Positions 23,999-31,652 of a stretch of 64,000 nucleotides of DNA are shown piece by piece. This DNA comes from Burkholderiales bacterium (lineage in GTDB: Bacteria; Pseudomonadota; Gammaproteobacteria; Burkholderiales; Burkholderiaceae_C), in assembly GCA_003963075.1 (NCBI GenBank), contig RXJV01000001.1, positions 1 to 64,000 on the forward strand, given 5' to 3'. Made by a program: the position numbers and the translations under genes. A model generated the notes under the pieces. That model saw nothing but the letters and a program-made list of their open reading frames with translations. It was not told the origin of the DNA and made no database searches. Each line of letters begins with the position of its first letter. The first letter of the stretch is position 1.

Positions 23999-24667
23999 TT
24001 AATATGTGAGACTTGATCCCGGTCCCGCCGGTCCCGCCGGTCCCGAATTCGCTCCGAAAATGCGTCGAAAGGTAAGGTTGACGCGCGGGCCGCACGGCTT
24101 AGCCTGCTTGTCGATGCCATGCTTCCAGAATGCTTGGGTTGGTCCCTTCATCACCATCAGGCTACCTGACGGCAACTCAAGCCGCACGGGCTTGAGTTCC
24201 GATTTTGTCTTGTGCTTTAGGGTGAAGGTACGAGTGGCCCCTAGGCTTAATGATCCAATCGTCGGCGCTCGTCCTAACTCCTTTTCGTCGTCGCTATGAA
24301 ATCCCATGCTGTCACGGTGATCTCGATAGTAGTTGAGAAGTACGCTGTTGAAACGTTCACCCGACAGCTCCTCAACGACCTTTCGCAACCCTTCAAGGGT
24401 TTGCGTCCACGGCAATGGCTCAAGTGTGATGCCGGAATACGAATAGCGTTGGCCAGCGTCGCCGTACCACGCAATCAAGCGCGGTTGCATGAAATGTTTT
24501 CCATAAATGGTGACTGCCTCATGTCGCCAAGGCGTGGTCTCGATTAGCTCTTGCAGCAGTGCATCATCTGGCTTCGGAAGCTGGACTGCGCGAGAGAACA
24601 GAACCTCCGCATCAACAATGTTTATGCGCTCAAGGCTCGGCTCGTCAGCAAATAGATCGAACGTCAC
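23999..24667 (-). CDS. alkB: AlkB-family 2-oxoglutarate/Fe(II) dioxygenase
   Basis: 222 aa. The iron-binding triad is present as His124-x-Asp126 (GFHSDDEKELG) and His183 (FWKHGID). The 2-oxoglutarate motif RxNxTxR is RVNLTFR (about 195-201). A nucleotide-recognition segment (QPRLIAWYGDAGQRYSYSG) is typical of AlkB/ALKBH2-like enzymes that oxidatively remove methyl groups from DNA or RNA bases. I use the GTG at 24667, which overlaps the stop of the upstream gene (GTGA) and gives the usual MTFDLFAD start; an upstream TTG would overlap it by 52 nt. The last ~20 residues (GPAGPAGPG...) come from a 9-bp tandem repeat (GGTCCCGCC) at the island edge and replace a normal C-terminus. Base composition is lower in GC than flanking genes. 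Confidence 0.9.
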   Translation of the reverse strand: MTFDLFADEPSLERINIVDAEVLFSRAVQLPKPDDALLQELIETTPWRHEAVTIYGKHFMQPRLIAWYGDAGQRYSYSGITLEPLPWTQTLEGLRKVVEELSGERFNSVLLNYYRDHRDSMGFHSDDEKELGRAPTIGSLSLGATRTFTLKHKTKSELKPVRLELPSGSLMVMKGPTQAFWKHGIDKQAKPCGPRVNLTFRRIFGANSGPAGPAGPGSSLTY

Positions 24668-25530
24668 GGCTTCCTTAATACTCGGTAGCTCAAGTACCCC
24701 TTCAGCTTTGGCCAAGCTGAAAATTTGTTCTTATAGGTATCCAGTACATCGGACCTCTCGGTATAACGGGGCGTCCAGTTTTCGTTCGAGCCCTGGGCAA
24801 GAACCTGAAGCCCCGCTTTCTGCCACTGTCCATCAAAGTAGGCGTTGAAGTCGTCAGTTCCATTGTCGTCATAAAGAAAGATCGCCCCCGACTTCGCCTC
24901 CTTGAACAACGTCTGCCAAAAATTCGTTACGACGCCGGTGCTGTCGAGCGAATAAACCTCAGACACAAAGTAGCTGAGGGTGAAAACGTCAGCGTCAAGG
25001 AACTTCTTCTGAAGCGTCCACGACGCTGGATTGGTGACATCAAGCGGCTGGAAGTTGGTATTGAGCGAAACGCCTGCATTCAATTTTTCATCCAGCTCGG
25101 TCCAGGTGTCTGCCCACGCCTGCTCTTTGTCGAGTAGATAAATAACCAACTTGGTGACCGCTTCCTTGGCACTGTAGTCATCCAAATACTTCAAAATTGC
25201 CAAGATGTCACTACCCGGCCCGCCGCCAATGCAGCTAACACGAGCTGTGCCCTTAGGGAAAACGCCGCCACCAAGTGCGGCGCTAGCCATGGTGAGTAGT
25301 TGCACCACATAGTCGCCGTGGCTTGCGACATAACGATAGACATATGCAAATCGTGTTGCCGGGTCTCGATAGTCAATTGGCGTGCGAGACGCGTCAGAGA
25401 GCTTGGTGTAGCTTGCCCTAAGGTAGTTAAAGCGATTCTTGATCTCAGCGTCCGTGTTTGTGCCGTGAACCTGTTGGGCGTTCTTGTACAGCTCGTCCAG
25501 CGTGATCTTCACCAATTCAAACAGCGTCAT
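24664..25530 (-). CDS. Putative SAM-dependent methyltransferase-like protein paired with AlkB
   Basis: 288 aa. A glycine-rich stretch, ARVSCIGGGPGSDILAILKY (about 97-115), fits motif I of class I SAM-dependent methyltransferases. A predicted acidic strand end follows (KLVIYLLDKEQAW), then NFQPLDVTNPASW and DVFTLSYFVSEVYSL. The N-terminal ~90 residues are helical (MTLFELVKITLDELYKNAQQ). I do not recognise the exact family, so the substrate is unknown. The ATG at 25530 has a strong AAGGAGG. Its stop overlaps the AlkB start (GTGA), so a methyl-adding and a methyl-removing candidate are translationally coupled. The pair is lower in GC than its surroundings and bracketed by inverted repeats. Confidence 0.7.
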   Translation of the reverse strand: MTLFELVKITLDELYKNAQQVHGTNTDAEIKNRFNYLRASYTKLSDASRTPIDYRDPATRFAYVYRYVASHGDYVVQLLTMASAALGGGVFPKGTARVSCIGGGPGSDILAILKYLDDYSAKEAVTKLVIYLLDKEQAWADTWTELDEKLNAGVSLNTNFQPLDVTNPASWTLQKKFLDADVFTLSYFVSEVYSLDSTGVVTNFWQTLFKEAKSGAIFLYDDNGTDDFNAYFDGQWQKAGLQVLAQGSNENWTPRYTERSDVLDTYKNKFSAWPKLKGYLSYRVLRKP

Positions 25531-25618
25531 GCGTATCCTCCTTAATTTTCGCAGTGATTTTGTGTGGTCCTGCCAACAGGTCACCTTCTTCTGACTGGCA
25601 TCGCTTGCCTTGGAACTA

Positions 25619-25644
25619 GGTGTCAGGTCTCAAATTTAAACCCC
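25619..25644 (-). repeat. Right inverted copy of the island repeat
   Basis: Read on the minus strand it is GGGGTTTAAATTTGAGACCT followed by GACACC, almost the same as the left element at 23811 in the opposite orientation. The two bracket 1.8 kb holding only the methyltransferase-like and alkB genes. Between this copy and the next (25645-25777) I see no gene, only short relics such as an ATGGCGCGCCCC start. Confidence 0.7.
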
Positions 25645-25777
25645 ATGCCACGAAGATTCTATGAATTTCCTATCATGGCGCGCCCCACGCTCTTAGTGCG
25701 TTGGCCTCGCAGATAAATTTAGCTTGTTGCGGAATGGTGGGGTCTAGCATGGGATCGGCGCGGGGGTCGCAGAGGTC

Positions 25778-25803
25778 GGGGTCAGGTCTCAAATCTAAAG
25801 TCC
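25778..25803 (-). repeat. Outer right copy of the island repeat
   Basis: On the minus strand it reads GGACTTTAGATTTGAGACCT followed by GACCCC, the best match to the TTTAGATTTGAGACCTGAC consensus. Its CTA supplies the stop codon of the HTH gene remnant at 25795, so the repeat seems to have landed at, or formed, that gene's 3' end. Confidence 0.7.
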
Positions 25804-26166
25804 AGCCCGCTTTTTCGTCCGACTCAGCCGCCGGTACAGCGTATTCCGAATAACCCGCAACCTCCTCGCCGCCTCCGACACATTCCCCTCCACCGCCGCC
25901 AGTGTCTCCCGGATGCGGGCGCCCGCCAGCTCACGCAGGCCGCCGCCGGCCACGTCGTCGGGAAGCTTGTGGTCGCCCTTGGCGCCGGTGACGGCGCCGG
26001 GGCGGTAGCCAAAGCCTTCGGCCTCGATCAGAGCCGCCGGCGGAACGGCGCGTTGGGCAGCCACGCGGGTCTGCGCGCGCCCGGCCTGCAGGGTTTTGCA
26101 GGCGCAACGAACCAACGACTCGCCGCAGACGCTGGACTGCATATGAGCCCCGCCGCCGCCGCTCAC
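25795..26166 (-). pseudogene. Truncated Fis-type HTH gene (probable remnant of a sigma54 activator)
   Basis: The C-terminal ~45 residues (GARIRETLAAVEGNVSEAAR, then RLRVIRNTLYRRLSR) are a clear Fis-family helix-turn-helix like the C-terminus of AcoR/NtrC-type activators. Everything upstream in the frame (about residues 1-75) is low-complexity, has no AAA+ signature, and runs 4 nt into the DUF6671 gene. The stop lies inside a repeat element. I read this as a leftover of a larger regulator disrupted by the neighbouring island, though a short orphan HTH protein cannot be excluded. Confidence 0.55.
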
Positions 26167-26993
26167 GGGTTGCAGAACTCGCAGCGGGACGGGTCCACGC
26201 TGGCGCGCAATGGCCGCTCGTGGCTGTGGCCGCAGCCGGCGCAGGCCCAGACCTCGGCCCGTGCCGTGGCGGTGGGCTGGCCGCAGCCGCTGCAGATGGC
26301 GCCGGCCTGCAGGCGCACCGGGCCATAGCCCGGCAGGCCGCAGCCTGGGCAGGCGCTTTGCAGCCGGGTGGCCAGGGCATCGGCGGCCTGGCTGATCATG
26401 GCCATCCGGGCCGGGCTGCGGTGGGCCCGCATGTCGGCCGCCAGCCCGACCGGGCCATGGGCCAGGGCCTCGATGAGCCGGGTGCGCAGCGTGGCTTCGT
26501 CCGACACGGTCTTGTCGAAGACCGCGAGGCCCGGCTGGCCGACGATCAGGCCCTGCTGCGGGAAGCCCAGCGCCCGCGCCCAGTCCAGCGCGTCGTGCAG
26601 CTCGGTGAACTGCTGCTGCCGGTACACGGGCTGCGGGCCCTGGGCCAGGGCATGCACGGCTTGGCCGCGCTCGGCGTCCCAGCAGCAGACGATTTCCACG
26701 CCCCAGGGCAGCAGGCCCACCTGCGGGTCGGGCCCGTAGCTGCCTTCGCTGCCGAGGCCGAAGCGCACGCCGCTCAGCTCGGTGGCCAGGCGGGCTTTGG
26801 TCTGGGCCGCGTCGGCGGCGCTGAGCGTGCGCTCGCGCTCGCCGGTGAAGCTGCCCAGGCTGTCGGTGTCAAAGCCGGTCGCCAGCACCAGCTGGCCGCC
26901 CAGCCGCTGTACGGCGGGCTCGAAGGCCGCAGCCTTGCCATGTTGGGTCAGCAGCGCAAAGCGGCTGCCGGCGGGGATGCGGGTTGCGCTCAT
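26163..26993 (-). CDS. DUF6671-family protein with C-terminal zinc ribbons
   Basis: 276 aa. The N-terminal domain (about 10-200) starts RFALLTQHGKAAAFEPAVQR and contains TGFDTDSLGSFTGERERT, FGLGSEGSYGPDPQVG and LLPWGVEIVCCWD, which I match to the uncharacterised DUF6671 family. The C-terminus has two Cys pairs typical of rubredoxin-like zinc ribbons (CPGCGLPGYGPV...CSGCG; then CAGCGHSHERPL...CEFC). It is divergent from an FMN reductase gene. No function is known. Confidence 0.75.
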   Translation of the reverse strand: MSATRIPAGSRFALLTQHGKAAAFEPAVQRLGGQLVLATGFDTDSLGSFTGERERTLSAADAAQTKARLATELSGVRFGLGSEGSYGPDPQVGLLPWGVEIVCCWDAERGQAVHALAQGPQPVYRQQQFTELHDALDWARALGFPQQGLIVGQPGLAVFDKTVSDEATLRTRLIEALAHGPVGLAADMRAHRSPARMAMISQAADALATRLQSACPGCGLPGYGPVRLQAGAICSGCGQPTATARAEVWACAGCGHSHERPLRASVDPSRCEFCNP

Positions 26994-27169
26994 GGGGTGC
27001 CGCTCATGGGGTGGCCCAGGCATCGCGATGCGCTGGCGTTGGAGCGTGCTGAGAGTGTCGCCGAACCCGAGGCGCGCAGACGCGCACGCGGCCGGCCCTG
27101 CGCGGCCAGGGCTTTGGGCTTGGCGCCATGATGGTGGCCCCTTGCGCACGCCCACCCCATGCCCACCCC

Positions 27170-27751
27170 ATGCCTGCCACCCTGACCGACCCCTCGCCGC
27201 GCCGCGTGCTCGTGCTGCTGGCCAGCACCCGCGCCGACGGCAATGCCGAACTGCTGGCCCGCGCTGCCGTGGCCGCCCTGCCGGCCGGCACTGAGCTGCG
27301 CTGGCAGCGCCTGGCCGCGCTGGCGCTGCCGCCGTTTGAGGACATCCGCCACAGCGTCGGCAGCTACCCGGCGCCCACGGGCGACCTGGCGCGGCTGCTG
27401 GACGACACGCTCTGGGCCAGCGACCTGCTCGTCGCCACGCCGCTGTACTGGTACAGCCTGCCCGCCACTCTCAAGCTCTACCTGGACCACTGGAGCGCCT
27501 TCCTGCGCGTGCCGGGGCTGGAGTTCAAGGCCCGCATGGCCGGCAAGGCGATGGCAGTGCTGTGCGCCACCAGCAGCGGCAGCGAGCCGCAGCTGGCGCA
27601 GCCCCTGGTGGACAGCCTGCGCTACTCGGCGGATTACCTGCAGATGCGCTGGCTGGGCCATGTGCTCGGCGACGGCACGCGGCCCGGTGACGTGCTGCGG
27701 GACGAGGCGGCGCTGCGGGCCGCCGCGCGGCTGCTGGTGGGCGGCGCCTGA
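27170..27751 (+). CDS. NAD(P)H-dependent FMN reductase-like flavoprotein
   Basis: 193 aa with a flavodoxin-like fold. The FMN phosphate loop is LLASTRADGNAELLARAAV, and the active-site segment ATPLYWYSLPATLKLYLDHW matches the NADPH-dependent FMN reductase/iron-sulfur flavoprotein group. It probably reduces quinones or other small substrates. The ATG at 27170 was chosen because residues before it are out of family. A GC-rich tandem (CCTGAGGCCGGCG twice) follows the stop at 27748-27775. Confidence 0.88.
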   Translation: MPATLTDPSPRRVLVLLASTRADGNAELLARAAVAALPAGTELRWQRLAALALPPFEDIRHSVGSYPAPTGDLARLLDDTLWASDLLVATPLYWYSLPATLKLYLDHWSAFLRVPGLEFKARMAGKAMAVLCATSSGSEPQLAQPLVDSLRYSADYLQMRWLGHVLGDGTRPGDVLRDEAALRAAARLLVGGA

Positions 27752-27782
27752 GGCCGGCGCCTGAGGCCGGCGCCGCAGCCCG

Positions 27783-29705
27783 TCAGGCCGCCGCAGCGGC
27801 CTGCTGGGGTTGCAGCAGGGCGTCGAGTTCTCCCGGCAGCCGGGCCAGGTCCAGCGGCTTGGTCCAGTAGCCCTGGAAGCCGGCCGCCAGTGCGCGGGCG
27901 CGTTCGTCGGGCATGGCCTCGGCCGTCACGGCCACGGCCGGGATGTGGGCCAGGCTCGGTTCTGCGCGCATCAGCGCCAGCAGGGTGCGGCCGTCCATGT
28001 CGGGCAGGCTCATGTCCAGCAGCAGCAGGTCGGGCGGCTGCTGGCGGGCCCGGGCCAGCGCGGCGGCGCCACTGGGCGCCACGCTGAGCACCAGGTTCGG
28101 ATAGCGGGCCAGGAAGGCCTGCATCAGCAGCGCGTTCACTTCGTTGTCTTCGGCATAGAGCAGCTCCCAGCGCCGCCCCGCCCGCAGCGTGGTGCTGCTC
28201 AGTGCGGGCGAGGGCGGCGCGGCCGCTGCGGCCGGTGCGGCGGCGGCCTCGGCGCGCGGCAGCGTGACCTCGAAGCAGCAGCCTCGCCCGGCAGACTCGG
28301 CCAGCTGCAGCTCGCCGCCCATCGACTCCACCAGATGCCGGCTGATGACCAGCCCCAGCCCCGTGCCCTCGACCCGGCTGCGCTCGGCGCCGAGCCGGTT
28401 GAAGGGCTGGAAGAGCTGCTGGCGTTGCGACGGGCTCAGGCCGGGCCCGTCGTCCTGCACGCTGAGGCTGACGCGGTTGCCCTCGGCATGGGCGCGCAGC
28501 TGCACCAGGCTTTGCTCGCGGGTGTACTTGATCGCGTTGGAGACGAGGTTGGTCAGCACCTGGCGCAGCCGGGTTTCGTCGGCATGCACGGCCGGCAGGT
28601 CGTCGACCTGCACGTCCAGTTCGAGCCCGCGCGCCTGGCGCGCGCCGTCCAGCTCCGCGCACACCTGGGCCACCAGCGGCCCGAGGTTGACCGGCGCGAG
28701 GTGCAGCCGCAATTGGCCGGCCTCGATGCGGCCGATGTCCAGCACGTCGTCCACCAGATGCAGCAGGTGGCGGCCGGCGGCCTGGATCAGCGCCACGCGT
28801 TGCAGCAGCTGGGGGTGGCTGGGCCGGAGGTCTTCGCCGAGCAGATGCGAGAAGCCGATGACCGCGTTCAGCGGCGTGCGCAGCTCGTGGCTCATGCGGG
28901 CCAGGAACTCGCTCTTGCTGCGGCTCGCCCGCTCGGCGGCGTCGCGCTCCAGCGCAGCGGCCGCGGCGGTGGCCGCGTCGGTCACATCGCCGATGGCGCC
29001 GTACCAGACCGTGCGGCCGTCGGGCTCGGCATAGGGCTGGGCGAGCAGGCGGTGGATGCGCCAGGGCCCGCTGCCGGAGCGGGCGCGGAACTCGCAGCGC
29101 CACAACGTCATCCGCTCGGCCGAGGTGTCGCGGCTGGCGAGCAGCGCGGGGCGGTCGTCGGGCGAGATCTGCTCCAGCCAGGGGGCGTCGCTGAAATGCA
29201 CCGACTCCGGCGTGATGCCGTACAGCGAGATCAGGCCCGCGCTGGCATAGCCGATCCAGCTGCGGCCATTGGCGTCGCGCACGCATTCGAACAGCGACAG
29301 CGGCGCCGCGTCGGCCGCGCGCTGCACGCGGGCGAGTTCGGCCTCGATGCGCAGCCGCTCGCGCATGGGCGACAGCACCAGCTGCGCGATGGGGCCTTCG
29401 GGCCGCTCCAGCAGCCGCGCCGAGCACAGCACATGCACCGTGCCGCTGGGGGCCCGCAAGGCGAGGCTGAGCTCCTGCACCTCGCCGTGCAGCCGCAGCG
29501 TGGGCAGCAGATGGGTGTGGTAGAGCACGCGGCCAGGGCGGCTGAGCAACTGGTCGACCGGCAGCCCGACCCAGGCGGCGCTGTCCTCGTTGGCCAGGCC
29601 CAGCCAGCCGCGCAGGCAGCGGTTGAGCGCCAGGATCTCGGCATTCAGGTTGACATGCAGCACGCCGACCGGCAGGCCCTCCAACTCAGCAGCCAGCGTC
29701 GCCAT
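27783..29705 (-). CDS. PAS hybrid sensor histidine kinase coupled to RsbQ
   Basis: 640 aa, with no transmembrane segment. Domains in order are PAS (about 10-115), PAS/PAC (about 128-250), HisKA with phospho-accepting His273 (FLARMSHELRTPLNAVIGFS), HATPase (about 375-485; N-box LVSNAIKY, G1 DDGPGL, G2 GTGLGL), an Ala/Pro linker, then a receiver domain (about 515-635) with Asp564 (LLLLDMSLPDMDG) and Lys616 (YWTKPLD). The receiver makes it a phosphorelay kinase; no HPt or output protein is nearby. Its start lies 20 nt inside the rsbQ gene. In Bacillus the RsbQ hydrolase activates a PAS phosphatase (RsbP); here the PAS partner is a kinase. Confidence 0.93.
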   Translation of the reverse strand: MATLAAELEGLPVGVLHVNLNAEILALNRCLRGWLGLANEDSAAWVGLPVDQLLSRPGRVLYHTHLLPTLRLHGEVQELSLALRAPSGTVHVLCSARLLERPEGPIAQLVLSPMRERLRIEAELARVQRAADAAPLSLFECVRDANGRSWIGYASAGLISLYGITPESVHFSDAPWLEQISPDDRPALLASRDTSAERMTLWRCEFRARSGSGPWRIHRLLAQPYAEPDGRTVWYGAIGDVTDAATAAAAALERDAAERASRSKSEFLARMSHELRTPLNAVIGFSHLLGEDLRPSHPQLLQRVALIQAAGRHLLHLVDDVLDIGRIEAGQLRLHLAPVNLGPLVAQVCAELDGARQARGLELDVQVDDLPAVHADETRLRQVLTNLVSNAIKYTREQSLVQLRAHAEGNRVSLSVQDDGPGLSPSQRQQLFQPFNRLGAERSRVEGTGLGLVISRHLVESMGGELQLAESAGRGCCFEVTLPRAEAAAAPAAAAAPPSPALSSTTLRAGRRWELLYAEDNEVNALLMQAFLARYPNLVLSVAPSGAAALARARQQPPDLLLLDMSLPDMDGRTLLALMRAEPSLAHIPAVAVTAEAMPDERARALAAGFQGYWTKPLDLARLPGELDALLQPQQAAAAA

Positions 29706-30504
29706 CGAGCATCTCCTGGATGAGTTGAACGGTCAGCGCCGGGTGGCTGACGTGGGGGCAGTGGCCGGAGATGTCGATCTCCCGCAGCGTGCTGCCCGGC
29801 ATGCGGGCCTGCATCCAGCGGCCAATGCCCGGCGGGGCGATGCTGTCGTGCAGGCTCTGCACCAGCGTGCAGGGCACGCGCACGCGGGGCAGCAGTTCGC
29901 GCGCATCCACCAAAAAGGCCAGCCGCGCGAAATGCCTGGCGATGCGCGGCTCCAGCGCGCACAGGGCCGACTCGAACTGGTCGACCAGATGCGGCGGGTT
30001 GTCTTCGCCGATGGCCTTGGGCGCCAGAAACCGCGCCCAGCCGAAGTGGTTGGACTCCATCAGGTGGAACATCTCGTCGAGGTCATCGCGATCGAAGCCG
30101 CCCACGTAGTCGGGCGGGTCGTTCAGGAAGCGCGGCGAGGGCGCCAGCAGCATCAGCCGCTGGAAGCGCGCCGGCTGCTGCTCGGCCGCCAGCAGGGAGA
30201 CGATGCCGCCGACGGAGTGGGCGATGCACACCACGCGTTCGAAACCGGCGGCTTCGAGCACGGCCAGCAGGTCGGCGGCATAACCGGCCAGGCTGGCGTG
30301 GCGCTGCGCGTCCCAGGCCGCCACGGCGTTGCCACAGCCGGCCTGGTCGTACACCAGCACGCGGTAGCGGGGCTCGAAGGCAGGCGCCACGAAGCGCCAG
30401 ATGCTGCGGTCGCAGCCGAAGCCATGCACGAAGACCAGGGCCCTGTCGGCCTGCGGGCCGCTGACACGGGCGTGGTGCCGATCCAGAACCGTCGGGTGAT
30501 CCAC
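29686..30504 (-). CDS. rsbQ: RsbQ/KAI2-D14-type alpha/beta hydrolase
   Basis: 272 aa from a GTG at 30504 with a strong AAGGAGG upstream. It has the full RsbQ layout: ALVFVHGFGCDRSIWR oxyanion region, nucleophile Ser97 (IAHSVGG), acid Asp220 (SLHDSIAPP) and His248 in GHCPHVSHP. These are nearly the positions known for B. subtilis RsbQ, and the same small-molecule-receptor architecture is shared by plant D14/KAI2. RsbQ proteins make or transmit a hydrophobic ligand to a PAS domain. The gene overlaps the PAS kinase by 20 nt, so the two proteins are likely a sensor pair. The ligand is unknown. Confidence 0.92.
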   Translation of the reverse strand: MDHPTVLDRHHARVSGPQADRALVFVHGFGCDRSIWRFVAPAFEPRYRVLVYDQAGCGNAVAAWDAQRHASLAGYAADLLAVLEAAGFERVVCIAHSVGGIVSLLAAEQQPARFQRLMLLAPSPRFLNDPPDYVGGFDRDDLDEMFHLMESNHFGWARFLAPKAIGEDNPPHLVDQFESALCALEPRIARHFARLAFLVDARELLPRVRVPCTLVQSLHDSIAPPGIGRWMQARMPGSTLREIDISGHCPHVSHPALTVQLIQEMLDGDAGC

Positions 30505-30638
30505 GGACGTCCTCCTTACAGGCCCAGCGTCGGTCGTTGTGGGGTGCCAACGTTGTCAGACCTGCGGGGGCGAGTATGCGACCGTCCGGCGCTAGGGGCA
30601 AACCTGCGGGATTAGGCGGCGCAACGGCCGCCTGCCGT

Positions 30639-31652
30639 TCAGTCCGCCAGCCAGTGCGGCGCGCTGGATGGCAGGGCCAGTTCGAGCGCGGTGCCGGGGG
30701 CCGGCGGGGCGCTGCCGGGGGGCAGGTTCAGCACCAGGGCCTGGTCGCCCCAGGCGCGCAGCTCGACGCTGGTGTGCTGCAGGCCCGGGTGGGCGGCCAC
30801 GACGCGGGCGGTGAAGCGCCAGGCGTCGGCCGGCGTGTCGGGCGTGGCGGGCTGCAGCGCGGCCAGCGGGGCGATCCAGCTGCCCTGTTCGCGCTGCCAG
30901 GGCGCCGGCAGCCGGCGCGCGTCGAGCCGGTTGAAGGCGCCGAGGAAGTCGGCCACGCGCAGCGTGCGCGGGCGCTGCCACAGCTCGGCCGGCGGGCTGC
31001 ACTGCTCGATGCGGCCGTCGAACATCACCGCCACCTGGTCGGCCAGCTCGAAGGCCTCGTCGCGGTCGTGGGTGACGAGCACGCAGCTCTGGCCCAGCTC
31101 GCGCTGCAGCTGCCGGAACGAGCGCCGCAGCGGGATGCGGAAGGATTCGTCCAGCGCCGAGAAGGGCTCGTCCAGCAGCAGCAGCGACGGGTGGGGCGCC
31201 AGCGCCCGCGCCAGGGCCACACGCTGGCGCTGGCCGCCGGAGAGCTGGCCGGGGCGCTTGGCGGCGTGCTCGGCCAGGCCGATGAGCTGCAGCAGCTCGG
31301 CGATGCGGGCCTGCTGCCGGGCCGGGCTGTCGCCCCGGGCCTGTAGGCCGAAGCCGATGTTGTCGGCCACGCTGAGGTTGGGGAAGAGGGCATAGCTCTG
31401 GAACACGACGCCGATGCCGCGCTGCGCGGTGGGCAGGGCGGTCACGTCGCGGTCGTCGACCTGCACCCGGCCTGCGTCGAGGGGCTGCAGGCCGGCGATG
31501 GCGCGCAGCAGCGTGGTCTTGCCGCAGCCCGAGCCGCCGAGCAGGGCCAGCACCTGGCCGCGCGGCAGCTCGACATCGACGCCTTGCAGGATGGGCCGGC
31601 CGCCGAGGCTCAGCCGGGCTTGTTGGACGAGGAGCGCGCTGGGGTTCGCCAT
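30639..31652 (-). CDS. ABC importer ATPase (Fe3+/spermidine-type) of the phosphoester operon
   Basis: 337 aa. The nucleotide-binding domain has Walker A GGSGCGKTT, Q-loop FQSYALFPNL, signature LSGGQRQR, Walker B LLLLDEPF and the switch His (VLVTHDRDEA). A C-terminal TOBE-like extension (about 250-337) places it in the importer group with iron, spermidine and aminoethylphosphonate ATPases. It is the last gene of a seven-gene minus-strand operon and overlaps the preceding permease gene by 43 nt. Confidence 0.93.
   Translation of the reverse strand: MANPSALLVQQARLSLGGRPILQGVDVELPRGQVLALLGGSGCGKTTLLRAIAGLQPLDAGRVQVDDRDVTALPTAQRGIGVVFQSYALFPNLSVADNIGFGLQARGDSPARQQARIAELLQLIGLAEHAAKRPGQLSGGQRQRVALARALAPHPSLLLLDEPFSALDESFRIPLRRSFRQLQRELGQSCVLVTHDRDEAFELADQVAVMFDGRIEQCSPPAELWQRPRTLRVADFLGAFNRLDARRLPAPWQREQGSWIAPLAALQPATPDTPADAWRFTARVVAAHPGLQHTSVELRAWGDQALVLNLPPGSAPPAPGTALELALPSSAPHWLAD

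Noticed and set aside
24668-24715. TTG start for alkB
   Set aside because: It would overlap the upstream gene by 52 nt and add a non-AlkB N-terminus; the GTG overlapping the stop gives MTFDLFAD.
25645-25777. Start of a REP-associated transposase (ATGGCGCGCCCC)
   Set aside because: The frame stops after a few codons and shows no Y1 motif; at most a relic.
27748-27775. Short tandem CCTGAGGCCGGCG as a CRISPR-like array
   Set aside because: Two direct copies without spacers; simple slippage at a gene end.
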